The notes beneath the pieces were generated by a model, which worked only from the letters and a program-made list of their open reading frames with translations, searched no databases and was not told where the DNA came from. From DATCDR01 sp036510575 (GTDB lineage: Bacteria > Actinomycetota > Acidimicrobiia > Acidimicrobiales > Bog-793): DNA of 25,750 nt. Location: contig DATCDR010000178.1 in the NCBI GenBank assembly GCA_036510575.1, positions 1 to 25,750 of the forward strand. Direction: 5' to 3'. The translations under genes and the position numbers were made by a program. Every line of letters starts with the position of its first letter. Position 1 is the first letter of the stretch. Below, one piece after another: positions 1 through 6,946 of this stretch.

Positions 1-280
1 CGAGCTTGGCCCGGGCGTCGGGAGCAAGTGCCGTGATGTCCTCACCGAGCAGTCGGATGGCGCCGTCTGTGACCAGGTACCCGGGGTTGCCGCAAAGGAC
101 GTTCGCCAGTGTCGATTTTCCTGAGCCGTTCGGCCCCATGATCGCGTGGAGCTCTCCTGGCTGGACGGTGAGGTCGATTCCCCGGAGGATCTCGACGCCG
201 TCGGCGCTCGCATGGAGATTCTCCACTTCGAGGACCGCGGTGGTCACCGACGTGGACAAAGGAGCCGTCATCGCGTCCAT
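1..280 (-). CDS. sufC: SufC-like Fe-S cluster assembly ATPase, 5' part only
   Basis: N-terminal 93 codons of an ABC-type ATPase that runs off the left edge. Walker A GPNGSGKS lies at about residues 49-56, followed by TLANVLCGNPGY. The combination GELHAIMGPNGSGKS plus a GNPGY-like stretch is typical of SufC rather than of transport ATPases. Known role: SufC is the cytoplasmic ATPase of the SufBCD scaffold that builds Fe-S clusters. The start chosen is ATG at 280; an in-frame ATG at 271 is an alternative, and neither has a good Shine-Dalgarno sequence. Its upstream neighbour is an MBL-fold hydrolase rather than sufD, so sufC appears to be the first suf gene here or to sit apart from sufBD. The signature and Walker B motifs lie outside the window, so the SufC call rests on the N-terminal part alone. 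Confidence 0.8.
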   Translation of the reverse strand, partial: MDAMTAPLSTSVTTAVLEVENLHASADGVEILRGIDLTVQPGELHAIMGPNGSGKSTLANVLCGNPGYLVTDGAIRLLGEDITALAPDARAKL

Positions 281-297
281 ATTAGGCGGTCGACTGG

Positions 298-303
298 ATT
301 ATC
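298..303 (-). promoter_or_regulatory. possible -10 box upstream of sufC
   Basis: On the minus strand GATAAT (5 of 6 to TATAAT) lies in an AT-rich patch about 18 bases before the sufC ATG at 280. This would give a leader of roughly 10 bases, compatible with near-leaderless translation and with the missing Shine-Dalgarno. No convincing -35 is visible at the usual distance. Weak evidence. Confidence 0.25.
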
Positions 304-331
304 ACTACAGGGATAGGAGAAATTATTGGCG

Positions 332-940
332 CTACCAGCCGCGGTTGATCCACTCGCCTAGCGACGGCAGTTCGGTTCCGATCGTGGTGTCGTCGCCGTG
401 GCCCGGCATCACGATCGTCTCCGGCGAGAAGGTGGCAAAGATCCGCCGCTCGATCGAGTTGATGATCGTTTCGAAGTTCCCGATCTTGCTCTTGGTGTTG
501 CCTGGGCCGCCTGGGAAGAGCGTGTCGCCGGTGAGGAGCACCGGGCTGTCTTCGATCGCGAAGCACATCGATCCAGGTGTATGGCCAGGCGTGGCGAGCG
601 TCCGAATCCGAAGCTTGCCGATCTCGAGGATGCTGTCGTCTTCGAGGATGAGATCGTAGGAGGGCAGCATCGCGGCGTCTGCTGCGGTGACGGCGACCTC
701 GTAACCGGCATCCCTCATAGCCGGAATCGCCTGGATATGGTCGGAGTGGCCATGCGTCTCGACGATCTGGCGGACGCCGAGCGCTTTCGCCGCCTCCAAC
801 AACAGATCGTGTTCGTTCGCCGCATCGACGAGCAGCGCGTCACCGGTCTGTTTGCACCGGACGACAAAGACGTTGTTGGCGATTGGCCCGACGACGTAGC
901 GATGAATCTCGACTTGTGAGTCCGAATAGTGGAGTGCCAT
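332..940 (-). CDS. MBL-fold metallo-hydrolase, glyoxalase II-like
   Basis: About 202 residues with the metallo-beta-lactamase motif THGHSDH (HxHxDH), a later TPGHTPGS, LLTGDTLF carrying the bridging Asp, and MPGHGDDT near the C terminus. These supply the expected His/Asp ligands for two metal ions. Known for the family: hydrolysis of thioesters such as S-lactoylglutathione, or related small substrates, in the cytoplasm. The short length and simple architecture fit the GloB-like or YcbL-like group; the substrate cannot be read from sequence. The start at 940 (MALHYSDS) was chosen because homologues begin shortly before a segment like VEIHRYVVGPIANNVFVV. ATG at 958 and the open frame up to 1093 are less likely. 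It lies 51 bases upstream of sufC on the same strand. Confidence 0.85.
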   Translation of the reverse strand: MALHYSDSQVEIHRYVVGPIANNVFVVRCKQTGDALLVDAANEHDLLLEAAKALGVRQIVETHGHSDHIQAIPAMRDAGYEVAVTAADAAMLPSYDLILEDDSILEIGKLRIRTLATPGHTPGSMCFAIEDSPVLLTGDTLFPGGPGNTKSKIGNFETIINSIERRIFATFSPETIVMPGHGDDTTIGTELPSLGEWINRGW

Positions 941-994
941 GGCCAAAAGGGTACCCATCGCGCGACATGCACACACTTGGTCGATTTTCCCGCA

Positions 995-1000
995 TACAAT
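995..1000 (+). promoter_or_regulatory. possible -10 box of a small transcript
   Basis: TACAAT matches the -10 consensus at 5 of 6 positions in a locally AT-rich stretch. A transcript starting about 7 bases downstream would meet the AGGAGGT at 1017-1023. No good -35 is seen 16-18 bases upstream; TTGGTC at 977-982 is too close. Confidence 0.25.
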
Positions 1001-1032
1001 TTCGCTCACCAGAGAGAGGAGGTGGTCCAAAC

Positions 1033-1077
1033 TTGTCTGATCAACGTTTTGGGACGCTGGAGGTGGCTGGCCGCTAG
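1033..1077 (+). CDS. possible 14-codon small or leader peptide
   Basis: AGGAGGT, among the strongest Shine-Dalgarno matches in the window, ends 9 bases before a TTG that opens a 14-codon frame (MSDQRFGTLEVAGR, then TAG). No recognised gene follows within a usable distance, so this ribosome site is otherwise unexplained. An overlapping frame (GTG at 1022 to TAA at 1183, about 53 codons) is the alternative reading, but the Shine-Dalgarno overlaps that start. Composition is not diagnostic and no family is recognised. Confidence 0.2.
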   Translation: MSDQRFGTLEVAGR

Positions 1078-1198
1078 GCGGCAAGCTGGACACCTGGCGA
1101 ATTCAAGCCAGACACCCTTGGTGAAGATGGTCGGGAACCAGTCCCACCCGAGATTTCCAAATCACCAAGTCTTTCCAACATAACTTCGGCAGTAGCCG

Positions 1199-1231
1199 GC
1201 GAAAGTGGGGCGCTTTGCGCCCCACTTTCGC
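1199..1231. terminator. perfect 15-bp inverted repeat with TTT loop
   Basis: Positions 1199-1213 are the exact reverse complement of 1217-1231, with TTT as the loop; the stem contains GTGGGGCGC pairing with GCGCCCCAC. There is no T-tract after the stem on either strand, but high-GC actinobacteria often use such stems as terminators. It is oddly placed: both flanking genes point away from it, so it ends neither of them unless a small transcript runs from about 1007. It could also be an RNA structure or a protein-binding site. Confidence 0.55.
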
Positions 1232-1307
1232 GTCCGGCGACGAGATCGCCTCTTGGCTTGATCGAGGGCCCGAGGTTGGTCGGCGCGGGTGATCGGCTCG
1301 ACGAGTA

Positions 1308-1317
1308 GGAGATCTCC
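1308..1317. promoter_or_regulatory. 10-base perfect palindrome before the ASCH gene
   Basis: GGAGATCTCC is self-complementary and lies 16 bases before the ATG at 1334. It may be an operator half-site pair, or its GGAG may serve as a distant ribosome site, though the spacing is long. Weak evidence on its own. Confidence 0.2.
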
Positions 1318-1333
1318 CCGTAGCCTCGCCTGC

Positions 1334-1759
1334 ATGGTGACGTCAGACGATTTACCGGCCCTGGAGCTGGCGTTTCCCGGACCCGAACGTGATAGCGGCG
1401 TGGCAGCGATTCTCGCCGGCGAGAAGACGGCGCTCACTGGGTTGCTGCAGATACTCGAGCACGCCGAAGAACCGGTTCCTCGAGCGGGTCAGCGTTTCTC
1501 GGTTCTCGATTCAGCAGGCCAACGAGCCGCAGTCATCGAGCTCACCGGCGTGCAGGTCGTACCGATAAGCGAGATCGACGACGAGTATGCGATCGCAGAG
1601 GGCCGCGGATACGCCGATGCACAGGAGTGGCGCGTTGCCCACGAGGTGTTCTTTCAAAGCGAAGGGGTGCGGGAGTTCCTCGGCGCGACCCCCGACATTG
1701 ATGACAACACCCTCGTTGTGGCCGAACGGTTTCGATTGGTTCACGGAACTGAAAGCTGA
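1334..1759 (+). CDS. ASCH-domain protein
   Basis: 141 residues. The N-terminal pattern LAFPGPERDSGVAAILAGEK followed by TALTG matches the ASCH core, where a Gly-Lys-Thr helps form the RNA/nucleotide-binding pocket. It continues with EPVPRAGQRFSVLDSAGQ and IELTGVQVVPISEIDDEYA, then WRVAHEVFF near the C terminus. Known for the family: a small beta-barrel related to PUA; members such as YhfF and YqfB are RNA-binding or amidohydrolase proteins. ATG at 1334 was chosen over GTG at 1289 because the domain starts about 10 residues later and the preceding 15 codons look non-coding. The gene stands alone and converges on the decarboxylase gene. The exact substrate is unknown. Confidence 0.8.
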   Translation: MVTSDDLPALELAFPGPERDSGVAAILAGEKTALTGLLQILEHAEEPVPRAGQRFSVLDSAGQRAAVIELTGVQVVPISEIDDEYAIAEGRGYADAQEWRVAHEVFFQSEGVREFLGATPDIDDNTLVVAERFRLVHGTES

Positions 1760-1867
1760 ATCGAACAACGGATCGGACGACCTCTCGACGAACCGGTCCG
1801 CGCACCCGCTTAGCGAAGAGCGGATGCGCTTGGTGCCGTCTGGGTTCTCGCACGTTCGAGAGAGGTG

Positions 1868-1879
1868 ACGACGCGTCGT
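1868..1879. promoter_or_regulatory. 12-base perfect palindrome between convergent genes
   Basis: ACGACGCGTCGT is fully self-complementary. It lies between the 3' ends of the ASCH gene (plus) and the decarboxylase gene (minus), where a regulator site is less expected than a transcription-end structure. A smaller stem CCGC-TTA-GCGG follows at 1919-1929. No T-tract is present. Confidence 0.2.
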
Positions 1880-1934
1880 TAGACGGTCGATAGTGCCTTA
1901 ATTCCTCAAGACGGAGACCGCTTAGCGGCGCTAC

Positions 1935-3332
1935 TCATTCGGTTGTCTGTGACATCGCTTGACGCACTGCCTCGACGGAGGCGTGAACGTCCTTCGCATC
2001 AGTCGACCAGTTGCTCACAGAGATTCGAAGGACACTCCGACCGTGCCAACGTGATCCTGACATCCACGTTATTCCCGAGCGAATGATGCGGTCTGTGACT
2101 ACACGGGTCTGCTCGTCGTCGCCGAACGAGACGCACACCTGGGTGTACACGACGTCATTTAGCACCTCTGCGCCGTCAAGCAATTCGATCTCACGAGCGA
2201 GCATCTGCGCCATCTCGACCATGTTCTCCACGAGCTTCACAACCCCCTGGCGGCCAAGCGATCTGATCGCCGCCCACGTCGGTACTCCTCTTGCTCGTCG
2301 GGAGAACTCGGGCACCTTCTCGAGTGGGTCACCCGGACCTGGATTGGCATCGCTGATCAGGTAATCCGCATGGGCGCCAAGAGCTGACCGAAGCGCTGAG
2401 GGCTGGGCGACGATGGCGATGCCACAGTCGTATGGGACGTTCAGCGTCTTGTGCGCGTCACTCGCCCAGGAATCGGCTGCCTCGAAACCCTGGACGAGCG
2501 AGCGGAGTGACGGGGAGGCGCCCGCCCATAGACCAAAGGCGCCATCGATGTGAACCCAAGCGCCATGCCGATGTGCCATCGTGATCGCTTCCTCGAACGG
2601 GTCGAAGGCCCCCGAGTGGAGGTTGCCCGCCTGAAGGCACACGACGGTCGGCTCCCGATCGGGAATCGCATCGAGCGCTTCTGACAGAGCCGAAAGCTCG
2701 ATCCGCCCCTCCCGATCCGCGGCGACTGCTCGAGGATGTCCGAGCCCGAGATAGCGGAGAGCGAGGTCGATCGTGTCATGGCGCTCAGCACCAACGAGAA
2801 CGTGGACCGCCGGAGATCCGGTCAGTCCCTCGACGTTGACGTCCCAGCCAACTCCCTCCAGTACCGCATGACGCGCTGCGGCGAGGCCGGCGAAGTTGGC
2901 CATAGTCGCACCAGTCACGAATCCGACATCCGCGCTCAAGGGAAGACCGAGCAGCTCGAGCAACCACCTCGCGGCGGCCTCTTCGATGGCCACAACCGCC
3001 GGCGTTGCGAAGCGAAGACCGGCATTCTGATCCCAGGCACTGACTAGCCAGTCGGACGCGAGCGCGGCAGGCAGTGTTCCACCCATTACCCAACCGAAAA
3101 ACCGCCCCGACTGACTCGCCATGAGTCCGGGCTCGGCACCGTCTGCGAGCTCGTCGACGACCGTTGCGGCATCTCGCCCCTGCTCAGGGAGGGGACCGCC
3201 GAGCCTCATTAGGATCTCGTCGGCCGACTGCAGAGGCCCTACTCGTCGATCCGGAATCGACGTGAGCCATTGCTTCGAGCGCTCGGCGGCTCTGTCAAGT
3301 GCCGCGTCGTAGTCATCGTGCCTCGAGGTCAT
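1935..3332 (-). CDS. PLP-dependent group II decarboxylase family protein
   Basis: 465 residues of the fold-type I pyridoxal-phosphate decarboxylase family (glutamate, aromatic amino acid, tyrosine and related decarboxylases). Visible landmarks are GFVTGATMANFAGLAAAR (phosphate-binding region, about 137-154), His185 in GAERHD (expected to stack on the PLP ring), VHIDGAFG at 260-267 with Asp263 pairing the ring nitrogen, and SDAHKTLNVPYD with Lys295 as the Schiff-base lysine. Length is normal for the family. Start ATG at 3332; AAGGA lies almost directly upstream. The gene is monocistronic, 207 bases downstream of aceE on the same strand. Several bacterial members act on unusual amino acids or as aldehyde synthases, so the substrate is not assigned. 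Confidence 0.85.
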   Translation of the reverse strand: MTSRHDDYDAALDRAAERSKQWLTSIPDRRVGPLQSADEILMRLGGPLPEQGRDAATVVDELADGAEPGLMASQSGRFFGWVMGGTLPAALASDWLVSAWDQNAGLRFATPAVVAIEEAAARWLLELLGLPLSADVGFVTGATMANFAGLAAARHAVLEGVGWDVNVEGLTGSPAVHVLVGAERHDTIDLALRYLGLGHPRAVAADREGRIELSALSEALDAIPDREPTVVCLQAGNLHSGAFDPFEEAITMAHRHGAWVHIDGAFGLWAGASPSLRSLVQGFEAADSWASDAHKTLNVPYDCGIAIVAQPSALRSALGAHADYLISDANPGPGDPLEKVPEFSRRARGVPTWAAIRSLGRQGVVKLVENMVEMAQMLAREIELLDGAEVLNDVVYTQVCVSFGDDEQTRVVTDRIIRSGITWMSGSRWHGRSVLRISVSNWSTDAKDVHASVEAVRQAMSQTTE

Positions 3333-3539
3333 GTCCTTCAGTATTCCCGGAGTCCTGTATCGCTGCTCGACATACCTCGCGGGTCATGAGAGTGAGCAAC
3401 GGTGTCCGGCGAACCGACGAACAAGGCGATGTCTGGATTGTCAGCGGGCATAGCGAGGTGCTCGACCCTTGCCCGCACTATTCGCCCTCAGGGCCCTATG
3501 CGAGCAATATTCGACCGATGCCCGGGTTGAGCCGCTGGC

Positions 3540-6368
3540 CTACCGGTTTCGCGGGTCGATGGCTTCTGGGTCGAGACCGTAGCGGGCAATCGCCGAGGCG
3601 ACCTCGTCTGCTGTGGCGAGTCCGATGGCGGCGAGCTCGGAGAGCACGGCGACGACGATGTGCTCGGCGTCGATCTCGAAGAACCTCCGGAGGGACTCGC
3701 GTGTGTCACTTCGCCCGAATCCGTCGGTGCCGAGCGAGGAGAACGGGCTCGTGACGAAGCGGGAGATCTGATCGGCCACGGCCTTCATGAAGTCGGTCAC
3801 CGCGACGATCGGACCGCTCGAGGCCTCGAGTTGGCTCGTCACGTACGCGACGCGGGGCGCGGCACCTGGATGGAGGCGGTTCCAGCGCTCGATCTCGAGC
3901 GCCTCGTCGCGTAGCGCCTTGTAACTAGTCGCCGACCAAGCCTCTGCTGCTACGCCCCACTCGGTGGCGAGCAGCTCGCGTGCTCGCATCGCCTCGTGCC
4001 AGGCGCTTCCCGAGAACAAGATCGTGGCAGGTCGCGCAGACGCTGAAGCAGCGACCTCAGCTGGTGGCGCATAGCGGTACAGGCCGCGGATGATTCCGGC
4101 GCGGATCTCGTCTGCCCTGGCGGTGTCGATCGCCGGCATCTGGTAGTTCTCGTTGTAGAGGGTCATGTAGTACATGACGTCGCGTCCGTTCGCGCCGTAC
4201 ATGTCGTTGATGCCCGCTTGGACCACTGTTGCCATCTCATAGGCGAACGCCGGGTCGTAGGCCATGACGTTCGGCATCACGGAGAAGAGCAACAAGCTGT
4301 GCCCGTCTTCGTGCTGGAGGCCCTCGCCGTTGATCGTCGTTCGACCAGCAGTGCAGCCGAGCAGGAAGCCTCTGGCGCGCTGGTCGGCAGCGGCCCACAT
4401 CTGGTCACCGACGCGCTGGAAGCCGAACATCGAGTAGTACAGATAGAACGGCAGCATCGGCCGACCCCAGGTGGCATAGGCAGTGGCCGCGGCGGTGAAG
4501 CTCGCCATCGATCCCGCCTCGTTGATGCCTTCTTCGAGGATCTGGCCCTGCTCGCTCTCTGAGTACTGCAGCAAGAGCCCAGAGTCCACCGAGGTGTAGC
4601 GCTGGCCACCTGGCGAGTAGATCTTCACAGCCGAGAAGAGCGCGTCGAGACCGAAGGTTCGACCCTCGTCGGGGATGATCGGGACGACGAACTTGCCGAC
4701 GTTCGGGTCGCGCAGCAGATTTCTTAGCAGGCGGGCATACGCCATCGTCGTCGAGACCTCCTGGCCCCGCGACCCCTCCCAGAACTCAGCGAAGGTGGTG
4801 TCGACCGGTTGGACGAGCCCGGTACCGCCCTCGCCACGCACGAGGCGCGACGGGAGGTAGCCACCAAGGCTTTGGCGTCGCTCGGTGAGGTACTCCCACG
4901 CCGGACTGCCTTCGGCCGGCCGGAAGTAGGGAGGCTCGTCTTGGGCGATCGCCTCGTCGGAGATCTCGTCAGTGAGCTCGAGCCGCTCGCGAAGCACGGC
5001 GAGCTGATCATGGGTCATCTCCTTGATCTGATGCGTCGCGTTCCTCGCCTCGATCCCGGTGCCGAGCGCCCAACCCTTTACGGTCTTGGCGAGGATGACG
5101 GTAGGGGCACCCTTGTGCTCGACGGCTGCCTGATAGGCGGCAAAGAGCTTGCGGCTGTCATGCCCGCCGCGAGGAAGCGCCTCTAGGTCGGCGTCGGTCA
5201 GGTGGCCGACGAGGTTCTGCAAGCGAGGGTCGGGACCGAAGAAGTGCTCACGGATGTAGGCGCCCGACTCGGTGACGAACTTCTGGAAGTCACCGTCGAG
5301 TGTGGTGTTCATCTTGTTCAACAACACGCCGTCGACGTCTTTTGCGAGCAACTCGTCCCAGCGCGACCCCCAGATCACCTTGATCACGTTCCAGCCGTTG
5401 CCTCGGAACTCGGCTTCCAGCTCCTGGATGATCTTGCCGTTGCCGCGGACTGGGCCGTCAAGGCGTTGCAGATTGCAGTTGACCACGAAGATCAAGTTGT
5501 CGAGACCATCGCGAGCTGCGAGCGAGAGGCCCGCCCTGCTCTCTGGCTCGTCGAACTCACCGTCGCCACAAAAGGCCCAGACCTTGGCCTCGGAGGTGTC
5601 GAGGATCCCACGGTTGTGCAGGTAGCGGTTAAAGCGTGCCTGGTAGACGGCCGAAATCGGCCCGATTCCCATCGAGACCGTCGGGTACTCCCAGAACTCG
5701 GGCATGAGACGTGGATGGGGGTAGGACGAAAGTCCGTCGCCAGCAACTTCGAATCGGAAGTTGTCGAGCTGGGCGTCGGAGAGCCTGCCTTCCACGTAGG
5801 CCCTGGCGTAGATTCCAGGTGAGGCATGGCCCTGGAAGTAGACCTGGTCGCCGGCGCCGCCGTTCTTGCCGTGGAAGAAGTGGTTAAAGCCCACCTCGTA
5901 GAGCGACGCCGAGCTGGCGAACGTCGAGAGGTGGCCGCCGATCCCGTGCGAGCGCGCGTTCGCCCGCGTCACCATCACCGCCGCATTCCAGCGGATGTAG
6001 GCGCGGATTCGCCGTTCGATGTACTCGTCGCCTGGGAACTCGGGCTCTTCGTCGGGTGAGATGGTGTTGATGTAGGGGGTCGACACGGTGGCCGGGAAGC
6101 CGACCTGCTTGGCCTGGGCGAGCTCCATGAGCCGCATCAAGAGGTACTGTGCTCGTGCCTTGCCGCGTTGGTCGATGACAGCTGCGAGCGACTCCAGCCA
6201 CTCGTCGGTCTCGCCCGGGTCGAAGTCGGGAAGCTGGTGGGAGAATCCGTCGAATATCACTTCCCTAGTCTCGCGTAATCCCAGGCGACTCCGGTAGTTC
6301 ACCCAGCGTGCGTTATCGACCGACCAGACTGGAGCGCGTGGCACGACCGGTGGAAAGAGCACGCACAT
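3540..6368 (-). CDS. aceE: pyruvate dehydrogenase E1 component, homodimeric AceE type
   Basis: About 942 residues from ATG 6368. Decarboxylates pyruvate with thiamine diphosphate and transfers acetyl to lipoyl-E2. The thiamine/Mg motif is GDGEFDEPESR at about 268-278 with NCN at about 297-299. Other family landmarks include GGHLSTFASSASLYEVGFNH, QGHASPGIYARA, NLQRLDGPVRGNGKIIQELE, KTVKGWALG, IIPDEGRTFG, GINEAGSMASFTAAATAYA and LGTDGFGRSDTR. It covers the full length of actinobacterial AceE (about 900 residues). The start is uncertain: conserved sequence begins near VIFDGFSHQLPDFDP, so GTG at 6302 or 6260 are alternatives. ATG 6368 overlaps the rnhA start codon on the other strand. E2 and E3 genes lie about 3 kb away on the opposite strand. 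Confidence 0.93.
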   Translation of the reverse strand: MCVLFPPVVPRAPVWSVDNARWVNYRSRLGLRETREVIFDGFSHQLPDFDPGETDEWLESLAAVIDQRGKARAQYLLMRLMELAQAKQVGFPATVSTPYINTISPDEEPEFPGDEYIERRIRAYIRWNAAVMVTRANARSHGIGGHLSTFASSASLYEVGFNHFFHGKNGGAGDQVYFQGHASPGIYARAYVEGRLSDAQLDNFRFEVAGDGLSSYPHPRLMPEFWEYPTVSMGIGPISAVYQARFNRYLHNRGILDTSEAKVWAFCGDGEFDEPESRAGLSLAARDGLDNLIFVVNCNLQRLDGPVRGNGKIIQELEAEFRGNGWNVIKVIWGSRWDELLAKDVDGVLLNKMNTTLDGDFQKFVTESGAYIREHFFGPDPRLQNLVGHLTDADLEALPRGGHDSRKLFAAYQAAVEHKGAPTVILAKTVKGWALGTGIEARNATHQIKEMTHDQLAVLRERLELTDEISDEAIAQDEPPYFRPAEGSPAWEYLTERRQSLGGYLPSRLVRGEGGTGLVQPVDTTFAEFWEGSRGQEVSTTMAYARLLRNLLRDPNVGKFVVPIIPDEGRTFGLDALFSAVKIYSPGGQRYTSVDSGLLLQYSESEQGQILEEGINEAGSMASFTAAATAYATWGRPMLPFYLYYSMFGFQRVGDQMWAAADQRARGFLLGCTAGRTTINGEGLQHEDGHSLLLFSVMPNVMAYDPAFAYEMATVVQAGINDMYGANGRDVMYYMTLYNENYQMPAIDTARADEIRAGIIRGLYRYAPPAEVAASASARPATILFSGSAWHEAMRARELLATEWGVAAEAWSATSYKALRDEALEIERWNRLHPGAAPRVAYVTSQLEASSGPIVAVTDFMKAVADQISRFVTSPFSSLGTDGFGRSDTRESLRRFFEIDAEHIVVAVLSELAAIGLATADEVASAIARYGLDPEAIDPRNR

Positions 6369-6885
6369 GAGCGAGGCTGGACGACTGTTCTCCCCCGAGA
6401 TCGAAGACGACGCCGAAGCTGCCGAGGCGACCGACGGCTCGCGCCCGGTCATCTACACCGATGGAGCCTGTATCGGCAATCCCGGGCCAGGTGGCTGGGG
6501 GTGGGCGCACGGCACTGACCACTACGCGAGCGGGGCTGAGCCCAAGACGACGAACCAGCGCATGGAGCTGACCGCGGTGATCGAGGCTCTGCGCGCGATT
6601 CCTGGGCAAGTTGAGATCGTGAGCGACTCCACCTACGTCGTGAACTGCTTTCGCGACCGTTGGTGGCAGGGTTGGCGACGGCGTGGTTGGAAGAATTCCA
6701 AAGGCGTGCCGGTAGCGAATCGAGATCTCTGGGAGTCCCTCGTTGCCGAGGTAGTTGACCTTCGAGGCGAAAAGGCGGTCGCCTTTCGTTGGGTGAAGGG
6801 GCATGCGGGCGAAGAGATGAACGAATTCGTCGATCTCTTGGCCACCACGGCCGCCCGGTCCCAGCAGGGTGTTCGTGTGCCGTAG
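6367..6885 (+). CDS. rnhA: ribonuclease HI
   Basis: 172 residues. Cleaves RNA in RNA-DNA hybrids. All catalytic positions are visible: Asp32 in YTDGACIGNPGPGGWG, Glu67 in QRMELTA, Asp87 in SDSTYVV, His146 in VKGHAGEE and Asp156 in MNEFVD, matching Asp10, Glu48, Asp70, His124 and Asp134 of the E. coli enzyme. A 25-residue acidic N-terminal extension precedes the core. Start ATG 6367 is supported by GGAAAG at 6352-6357 with 9-base spacing, and no later start could retain the first catalytic Asp. It is divergent from aceE; the two ATG codons share the tetranucleotide CATG. It lies 61 bases before cysD and is probably transcribed separately. Confidence 0.95.
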   Translation: MSEAGRLFSPEIEDDAEAAEATDGSRPVIYTDGACIGNPGPGGWGWAHGTDHYASGAEPKTTNQRMELTAVIEALRAIPGQVEIVSDSTYVVNCFRDRWWQGWRRRGWKNSKGVPVANRDLWESLVAEVVDLRGEKAVAFRWVKGHAGEEMNEFVDLLATTAARSQQGVRVP

Positions 6886-6904
6886 TTGGTAGGGGCGCGT
6901 GCAC

Positions 6905-6934
6905 TTCAGAGATGGCGCAATTGTTGACTAGAAT
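6905..6934 (+). promoter_or_regulatory. candidate promoter for cysDN
   Basis: TAGAAT (5 of 6 to TATAAT) at 6929-6934 lies 18 bases after TTCAGA (4 of 6 to TTGACA) at 6905-6910. Transcription would start near 6941, only about 6 bases before the cysD ATG at 6947. This agrees with the absence of a Shine-Dalgarno there and suggests a near-leaderless mRNA. Confidence 0.35.
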
Positions 6935-6946
6935 GGTCAGACTTTC

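Larger units (their letters stand above)
941..1333. other. 393-base gap between divergent genes
   Basis: This stretch separates the divergently transcribed MBL gene (minus) and ASCH gene (plus). It holds no recognisable protein of normal length. It contains a TACAAT -10-like box at 995-1000, a strong Shine-Dalgarno AGGAGGT at 1017-1023 followed by a 14-codon frame at 1033-1077, a perfect 15-bp hairpin at 1199-1231, and a 10-base palindrome GGAGATCTCC at 1308-1317 just upstream of the ASCH gene. Confidence 0.6.

Noticed and set aside
1194..1208. 15-base match TAGCCGGCGAAAGTG also present at 23757-23771
   Set aside because: One such chance match is not surprising in a 25-kb GC-rich window, and neither flank extends the similarity.
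3299..3754. Plus-strand 151-residue frame across the aceE-decarboxylase gap
   Set aside because: It overlaps both neighbours in antisense, turns Arg-rich over aceE, and has no family signal or ribosome site.
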